Source: Nitrosomonadaceae bacterium
GTDB taxonomy: Bacteria > Pseudomonadota > Gammaproteobacteria > Burkholderiales > Usitatibacteraceae
NCBI GenBank assembly: GCA_021300055.1
Contig: JAJTHU010000267.1
Location: 1 to 10,207 of the forward strand
Direction: 5' to 3'
Length of the DNA stretch: 10,207 bases
The notes under the pieces: model-generated
The model's database searches: none
Told to the model about the DNA's origin: nothing
Seen by the model: only the letters and a program-made list of their open reading frames with translations
In this document: positions 6,501-10,207 of the stretch, one piece after another
Layout of the letters: the number at the start of each line of letters is the position of its first letter
Position numbering within the stretch: the stretch's first letter is position 1
Translations under genes and position numbers: made by a program

Positions 6501-6530
6501 TTGTGCAGCGCACGTGATTTTGGCTATAAT
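6501..6530 (+). promoter_or_regulatory. tRNA-Gly promoter
   Basis: A perfect TATAAT at 6525-6530 ends 11 bp before the first base of the tRNA. A weak -35, TTGTGC at 6501-6506, is 18 bp upstream. It probably drives tRNA-Gly, and tRNA-Cys only by read-through of the intervening terminator. Confidence 0.65.
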
Positions 6531-6541
6531 GTAAGCCTCAT

Positions 6542-6617
6542 GCGGGAATAGCTCAGTTGGTAGAGCGCAACCTTGCCAAGGTTGAGGTCGAGAGTTCGAG
6601 ACTCTTTTCCCGCTCCA
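6542..6617 (+). tRNA. glyW: tRNA-Gly (anticodon GCC)
   Basis: 76 nt including encoded CCA. Acceptor GCGGGAA pairs with TTCCCGC; D arm GCTC/GAGC; anticodon arm CAACC-TTGCCAA-GGTTG gives GCC; T arm GAGAG-TTCGAGA-CTCTT with one G-U pair; discriminator T. By position (followed by tRNA-Cys, near tRNA-Leu UAA and pgsA) it corresponds to glyW of the enterobacterial glyW-cysT-leuZ cluster; the symbol is by analogy. Confidence 0.97.
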
Positions 6618-6623
6618 AATTCG

Positions 6624-6651
6624 AAAGGGGAAGCCGATGCTTCCCCTTTTT
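6624..6651 (+). terminator. Intrinsic terminator after tRNA-Gly
   Basis: GGGGAAGC (6627-6634) pairs perfectly with GCTTCCCC (6639-6646) around the loop CGAT. The A-run before and T-run after (6647-6651) extend the stem to 11 bp and supply the U tract. It separates tRNA-Gly from tRNA-Cys, so the two are less strictly co-transcribed than in E. coli. Confidence 0.85.
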
Positions 6652-6722
6652 CCCTTCAGCCCCGCGTGCAATCATTTCGTTTAGCCCCGATTTGGCTGAC
6701 AATTGCACCTGAGGATCTTCGT

Positions 6723-6796
6723 GGCGGGTTAGCAAAGTGGCTATGCAGCGGATTGCAAATCCGTCTACATCGGTTCGATTCCGGTACCCGCCTCCA
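6723..6796 (+). tRNA. cysT: tRNA-Cys (anticodon GCA)
   Basis: 74 nt including encoded CCA. Acceptor GGCGGGT pairs with ACCCGCC; the D arm has the short 3-bp stem GCA/TGC typical of tRNA-Cys; anticodon arm GCGGA-TTGCAAA-TCCGT gives GCA; T arm ATCGG-TTCGATT-CCGGT; discriminator T (U73 is the tRNA-Cys identity base). Lies 105 bp after tRNA-Gly. No strong separate promoter is visible; a weak GACAAT at 6698-6703 is the best candidate. Symbol by analogy with cysT. Confidence 0.97.
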
Positions 6797-6889
6797 CCTT
6801 CTGTCGTGCGCCTTTCCCCCGGCCTAGCGCACACTCTTAGTTCAAAACCGTGCTGATGGGTCTAGCAGAGCGTAGCTCTAGCATCACTC

Positions 6890-9742
6890 GTGTCAATATC
6901 CGCTAACAACGACGCATTTCGGCAGCTCATCGAATGGCTGCCCACCGCCATCGCCGTCCACCGTGACGGCCGCGTGTTGTATGCCAATCCGGCCATGGTA
7001 CGTATGTTGGGCGGCAACTCCTCCGAGCAGTTCGTCGGTCGCAGCCTCGGCGAGTTCGTGCATCCCGCTTGCCACGCCGATCTTCGCGAGCGTTTACGCG
7101 TCGTGAACGTTGAGCGCCGGATGAGTCCTGCCGCGGAGATTGACCTCGTACGCCTTGATGGCGAGCGCATCACGGTTGAGTCCCAAGGCACACCAGTCGA
7201 CTTTGACGGATTGCCCGCTGTTTGCTCCATTGCGCGTGACGTTTCTGCCGAGCGCCGTGCGCGCGAAGCAAGCGAGCGCATGAGCAATCGCGCCGCGCGA
7301 TTTGCGCAGTTGGGCCAGCAGTTGGCCTCGGTTAAGTCGGAAAAAGAAGCCGCTTCGCGCATCCTAGACGCGGCGCGTGAGCTTGTCGGATGGGATTCGG
7401 CCTGGCTGCATCTATTCGAGCCTGAGTCTGAAACGATGCGCAACGTGGTTACGTTCGACAGCGACGCGTCGGGCGTGCATGAAGTGCCGGCCCCAGCCGC
7501 GCGCTTGCGTTCGCCCAGCGAAACCACGCGACGCACGATGCGCGAGGGCCCTCAGCTGATCTTGCGCTCAGCAGATGCCAACATGAACCCCAGTGAGGAC
7601 ACGACGTTCGGGGCTCGGCGCATCTCTCTATCACTGATGTACGCCCCCATTCGCACTCAAGATCGCTTGCTTGGGGTGGTCTCTTTGCACAAGTATGCAG
7701 CCGATGCTTATTCGCACGCCGACTTAGCCGACTTGCATGCGCTTGCCTCCCATGGCGCTGGCGCCCTCGCACGTGTACTCCAAGCGCTGGCACACGAACG
7801 CGCCGCCCATAGGCTGCAGTACGCCATCGACGCGACTGAGGGTGGGCTGTGGGAGTGGGACATCCAGAAAGATCTGATCAAGGTCAGCGCACGCTGGGAG
7901 GCGCTGCTAGGCCACGCGCCAGGTGAGGTTCCAGTTACGTTCACGAGCACCTATTCCCGCGAAATAGTGCATCCGGATGACTGGGCAGCTGTCGAAAAAT
8001 CGGCTGCCGACCACATGGCTGGTCTGACGCCGTTCAATTTCGCGACTTTCCGCATGCGAACCAAGTCCGGCGAGTACCGCTGGTTCTCGGGCCGCTCAAG
8101 CGTCGTGGAGTGGGATTTCTTGAATCAGCCGACGCAGATGCTCGGTACTATCTTCGACATACATGACCGAAAGATCGCCGAAGCGGCATTGCAAGAAAGT
8201 GAGCAGCGTTATCGTGCGCTGATCGAGTGGTCGCCTGAAGCATTTTGCGTACACGAGGCGGGCACCATTCTCTATTGCAATCCGGCATTCGTTGAAATTG
8301 TCGCGGCAAAGAGTCCAGATGAAGTTATCGGTCGTTCGCTCATGGACTTTATTCATCCCGACTCACGTCAAGTTGTGATTGAGCGCATGCAGCGCGTCGC
8401 CCAGGGTGAAGAGCGCATTCCACTCGCCGAAATGCGAGGCGTGCGTTTGGACGGTCGTGAGCTCTATGTGGAGACACAAGCTGCCGTGATTTGGTTTGAT
8501 GGAAAGCGGGTCTCACAGGTTGTTGCTCGGGACATCACAGCGCGCAAGCAAGTCGAAGCGGAGCGCGCTGCACTCGAGCACCAACTTCGTGAGTCGCAGA
8601 AGTTGCAGGCCATCGGGACGCTTGCCGGCGGTATTGCGCATGACTTCAACAACGTGCTCGCCATCATCCTCGGCAACACCGACCTCGCGCTTCGCGACCC
8701 GCGCACCAGCGACAATGCGCGCGAAAGTCTGGGCGAAGTGCGCAAAGCGGCGCTGCGTGCACGTGACGTGGTGCAGCAGATTCTGTCCTTCAGCCGTCGC
8801 CAGCCGCTTGAACGAAAACCAATCGCACTCGCGCCGCTAATTGAAGAATCAGTCAAGTTGATTCGTGCGACACTCCCTGCGCATATTGAACTGTCTGTTG
8901 AAATATCTCCCACGCAAGAACGAGTGCTTGCCGATGCAACCCAAATCGTGCAGATCTTGCTTAACCTCTGCACGAATGCGCGCCAGGCTATTGGGGACGT
9001 GCGTGGGCATATCACCATCAGGCTAGAAAACGTTGTTGCCATTCCGAACGCGAGCGCGAACTCTTCCGCTGCTGGCGTTTGCATCTCGGTCATCGACACT
9101 GGCCCGGGCATCGACCAAGCAACGCAGGCGCGACTATTCGAGCCGTTCTTCACGACGAAGCCCGTCAACGAGGGGACTGGCCTCGGGCTCTCGGTTGTTC
9201 ACGGTATCGTTGAGGCACACGAAGGCACCATAACGGTCGAGTCCAGTCCGGGCGCGGGAGCCACCTTCCGCGTGTTCCTGCCTACAATCCCCGAAACTGC
9301 GGACACGGCACAATCGATACGTCAAGACTCACAGCCCTCACGTCTCATTACCAGACCCGGCGGACCGAGAGTCATCTACGTCGATGACGACGAGGCCATG
9401 GTGCTGCTCATGCGCGTCGGCCTCACCATGCGTGGCTACGACGTATTGGCACTCACGGACCCAGTGAATGCGCTTGAGCGCATACGGACAGCCCCCGCAA
9501 AGTACGCTGCACTTATCACCGACTACAACATGCCCACACTTTCCGGGTTGGAGCTAGCGAAGCAAGTTCACGAATCGGCACCGGATATGCCAATCTTTGT
9601 CCTATCCGGCTTCATTGACGAACGACTGCAGACCTTGTCTGGCACAGCTGGGATTCGCGGACTCTTTCAGAAAGGGCGCGGCGAGTCCGAACTGATGGAA
9701 TCGCTGCAGACGATCATCGCGCCGCGCGAGCACCGCTCCTAG
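6890..9742 (+). CDS. Soluble hybrid sensor histidine kinase PAS-GAF-PAS-PAS-HisKA-HATPase-REC
   Basis: 950 residues from GTG at 6890. An in-frame TAG at 6863 bars a longer form, and the first PAS begins by residue 8, so later ATGs would cut it. No clear Shine-Dalgarno. Domains: PAS 8-120, GAF about 140-300, PAS with PAC 307-430, PAS 440-555, HisKA 570-636 with phospho-acceptor His584 in GGIAHDFNN, HATPase 680-800 (N box Asn696, G1 DTGPG 736-740, F box FEPFF about 750-754, G2 GTGLG 762-766), and C-terminal receiver 826-943 (acidic DDD 832-834, phospho-acceptor Asp878 in TDYNMP, Ser906, Lys928). All catalytic residues are intact. No transmembrane helix, so it senses cytoplasmic signals. PAS1 and PAS3 resemble each other (LIEWLPTAIAVHRDG and LIEWSPEAFCVHEAG), pointing to internal duplication. 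The HDFNN H-box is typical of hybrid kinases. Usual neighbours such as an output response regulator are absent; it sits alone between two tRNA genes. Signal and partner unknown. Confidence 0.92.
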   Translation: MSISANNDAFRQLIEWLPTAIAVHRDGRVLYANPAMVRMLGGNSSEQFVGRSLGEFVHPACHADLRERLRVVNVERRMSPAAEIDLVRLDGERITVESQGTPVDFDGLPAVCSIARDVSAERRAREASERMSNRAARFAQLGQQLASVKSEKEAASRILDAARELVGWDSAWLHLFEPESETMRNVVTFDSDASGVHEVPAPAARLRSPSETTRRTMREGPQLILRSADANMNPSEDTTFGARRISLSLMYAPIRTQDRLLGVVSLHKYAADAYSHADLADLHALASHGAGALARVLQALAHERAAHRLQYAIDATEGGLWEWDIQKDLIKVSARWEALLGHAPGEVPVTFTSTYSREIVHPDDWAAVEKSAADHMAGLTPFNFATFRMRTKSGEYRWFSGRSSVVEWDFLNQPTQMLGTIFDIHDRKIAEAALQESEQRYRALIEWSPEAFCVHEAGTILYCNPAFVEIVAAKSPDEVIGRSLMDFIHPDSRQVVIERMQRVAQGEERIPLAEMRGVRLDGRELYVETQAAVIWFDGKRVSQVVARDITARKQVEAERAALEHQLRESQKLQAIGTLAGGIAHDFNNVLAIILGNTDLALRDPRTSDNARESLGEVRKAALRARDVVQQILSFSRRQPLERKPIALAPLIEESVKLIRATLPAHIELSVEISPTQERVLADATQIVQILLNLCTNARQAIGDVRGHITIRLENVVAIPNASANSSAAGVCISVIDTGPGIDQATQARLFEPFFTTKPVNEGTGLGLSVVHGIVEAHEGTITVESSPGAGATFRVFLPTIPETADTAQSIRQDSQPSRLITRPGGPRVIYVDDDEAMVLLMRVGLTMRGYDVLALTDPVNALERIRTAPAKYAALITDYNMPTLSGLELAKQVHESAPDMPIFVLSGFIDERLQTLSGTAGIRGLFQKGRGESELMESLQTIIAPREHRS

Positions 9743-9772
9743 ACGGTGCAAAATAGCGTGTCGCTCGCCCGT

Positions 9773-9864
9773 GCCCGGGTGGTGAAATAGGTAGACACAA
9801 CGGACTTAAAATCCGTCGCTTCCGTAAAAGGGGCGTACCGGTTCGATTCCGGTTCCGGGCACCA
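9773..9864 (+). tRNA. leuZ: tRNA-Leu (anticodon UAA)
   Basis: 92 nt including encoded CCA. Acceptor GCCCGGG pairs with TCCGGGC (one G-U); anticodon arm ACGGA-CTTAAAA-TCCGT gives TAA, reading UUA and UUG; a long variable arm between 9816 and 9836 is typical of class II tRNA-Leu; T arm ACCGG-TTCGATT-CCGGT; discriminator A. It begins 30 bp after the kinase stop codon. No good promoter is visible in the gap, so it may be transcribed from within or through the kinase gene. Its 3' end is duplicated downstream. Confidence 0.97.
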
Positions 9865-9909
9865 CTCTGCTCTGCTAACCAACCCTGCTGGACGGAACTC
9901 GGATGAGAA
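9846..9909 (+). repeat. Direct repeat copy 1: tRNA-Leu 3' end plus 45 nt
   Basis: Starts in the T loop of tRNA-Leu and includes its T-stem 3' side, acceptor 3' side, CCA and the next 45 nt. It matches 10030-10093 at 63 of 64 positions (T at 9886 versus C at 10070). Copy offset is 184 bp. An internal inverted repeat is visible: CCGGTTCCG (9849-9857) against CGGAACTCGG (9893-9902) with one bulge. Confidence 0.95.
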
Positions 9910-10029
9910 CCGGTACTCCTGTTCGTCTAACCGAAGTCCAGTGGACTTCGGTTGGACGCATGAGCAAGGCGAATGCGGTTCAGAGCCGCGCGGCGAAGAA
10001 TTGCCGAATCGCAGCAAGCGATTCGCAAC
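9910..10029 (+). other. 120-bp hairpin-rich insert between the direct repeats
   Basis: Three stem-loops fill most of this stretch. Hairpin A (9924-9958): CGTCTAACCGAAGTCC pairs with GGACTTCGGTTGGACG over 16 bp with one G-U wobble and a loop of only AGT. Hairpin B (9975-9989): GCGGTT/AGCCGC with loop CAG. Hairpin C (10001-10028): TTGC-C-GAATCGC pairs with GCGATTCGCAA over 11 bp with one bulged C and loop AGCAA. No U tract follows any of them and no credible protein is encoded. It may be a structured RNA, a palindromic (REP-like) element, or the remains of an element inserted at the tRNA. Confidence 0.6.
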
Positions 10030-10093
10030 ATTCCGGTTCCGGGCACCACTCTGCTCTGCTAACCAACCCCGCTGGACGGAACTCGGATGAGAA
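10030..10093 (+). repeat. Direct repeat copy 2: ectopic tRNA-Leu 3' end plus 45 nt
   Basis: Second copy of 9846-9909 with a single mismatch. It carries the 19-nt tRNA-Leu tail with CCA but no 5' half, so it is not a tRNA gene. The flanks differ from those of copy 1 (C before and T after, against G and C). It ends 31 bp before the pgsA stop codon. Confidence 0.95.
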
Positions 10094-10124
10094 TGTTCAT
10101 CACGGATCTGCGGGCTTCGACTAA

Positions 10125-10207
10125 TCAGGCGGCTGACTTGCCTGAAAACGCCGCGCGCAAGTAATAGAACATCGACCAGATCGTCAGCACTGCGGCGACC
10201 CAGATCA
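10125..10207 (-). CDS. pgsA: CDP-diacylglycerol--glycerol-3-phosphate 3-phosphatidyltransferase, C-terminus (partial)
   Basis: The last 26 codons of a leftward gene, ending TGA at 10125-10127. The visible end IWVAAVLTIWSMFYYLRAAF closely follows the last membrane helix of E. coli PgsA (VAAVLTLWSMLQYLSAARAA). PgsA makes phosphatidylglycerophosphate, the committed step to phosphatidylglycerol and cardiolipin, in the inner membrane. The catalytic CDP-alcohol motif is outside the window. The tRNA neighbours support the call, since pgsA adjoins glyW-cysT-leuZ in E. coli. There it points the same way as the tRNAs; here it converges on tRNA-Leu. Confidence 0.85.
   Translation of the reverse strand, partial: IWVAAVLTIWSMFYYLRAAFSGKSAA

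Noticed and set aside
6465..6834. Leftward and rightward ORFs of 68-93 aa over the tRNA-Gly/tRNA-Cys region (for example with GYRNRTDVDGFAIRC)
   Set aside because: These are translations of tRNA genes and their antisense, a well-known class of false small proteins.
8464..9168. 234-aa leftward ORF inside the kinase gene
   Set aside because: Antisense shadow of the HisKA/HATPase region; Ser/Arg-rich composition and no motif.
9924..9958. Integron attC site
   Set aside because: The RYYYAAC and GTTRRRY ends fit, but any palindrome with one has the other. The site is only 35 bp, lacks extrahelical bases, and no cassette or integrase is seen.
9739..10017. 92-aa leftward ORF containing PESNRYAPFTEATDFKSV
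   Set aside because: It reads the antisense strand of tRNA-Leu and the hairpin region; typical tRNA-derived false ORF.
9903..10124. 73-aa rightward ORF between tRNA-Leu and pgsA
   Set aside because: It spans the hairpins and repeat copy 2, has no ribosome-binding site and no protein-like pattern; the repeat is explained by the tRNA tail.

Overview
This is a GC-rich proteobacterial chromosome segment, most likely from a betaproteobacterium. The order tRNA-Gly(GCC), tRNA-Cys(GCA), tRNA-Leu(UAA) close to pgsA is the glyW-cysT-leuZ/pgsA neighbourhood known from Proteobacteria. The separate cysD and cysN genes (no fused APS kinase) and the DUF2798 protein fit that placement. The exact taxon is inference.

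Left part (1-2785). A leftward gene runs off the window. It encodes an exported protein with a signal peptide, one Ig-like domain and at least eleven RCC1-type repeats of about 50 residues, each with two cysteines; most of the repeat array has an exact 150-bp period. Upstream lies a gene-poor stretch of about 0.8 kb. It holds a broken rightward transposase tail (2163-2390), a 9-bp hairpin and otherwise nothing I can name.

Middle part (2786-6382, all leftward). A stand-alone winged-helix regulator of ArsR type has a 16-bp dyad filling the spacer of its apparent promoter and seems to be leaderless. Right of it a four-gene operon is transcribed leftward: cysD, cysN, a small DUF2798 membrane protein, and an exported protein with eight regularly spaced cysteines. 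All three junctions overlap by 1-4 nt (TGATG, ATGA, TGATG), so the genes are tightly coupled. CysD and CysN form ATP sulfurylase, the first step of sulfate assimilation. The two small genes are passengers of unknown role that should be expressed with it. A long imperfect hairpin, paired best as leftward RNA and followed by a U-rich tract, probably ends the operon.

Right part (6500-10207). tRNA-Gly has a perfect TATAAT box and is followed by a textbook terminator, then comes tRNA-Cys. A 950-aa soluble hybrid sensor kinase (PAS-GAF-PAS-PAS-HisKA-HATPase-REC) lies between tRNA-Cys and tRNA-Leu, splitting the usual tRNA cluster. The last 19 nt of tRNA-Leu and the next 45 nt are repeated 184 bp downstream with one mismatch. 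The 120 bp between the copies contain three hairpins, one with a 16-bp stem and a 3-nt loop. The window ends in the C-terminus of pgsA, convergent with the tRNAs. The most interesting loci are this duplicated tRNA-Leu 3' end and the Cys-rich tail of the cys operon.
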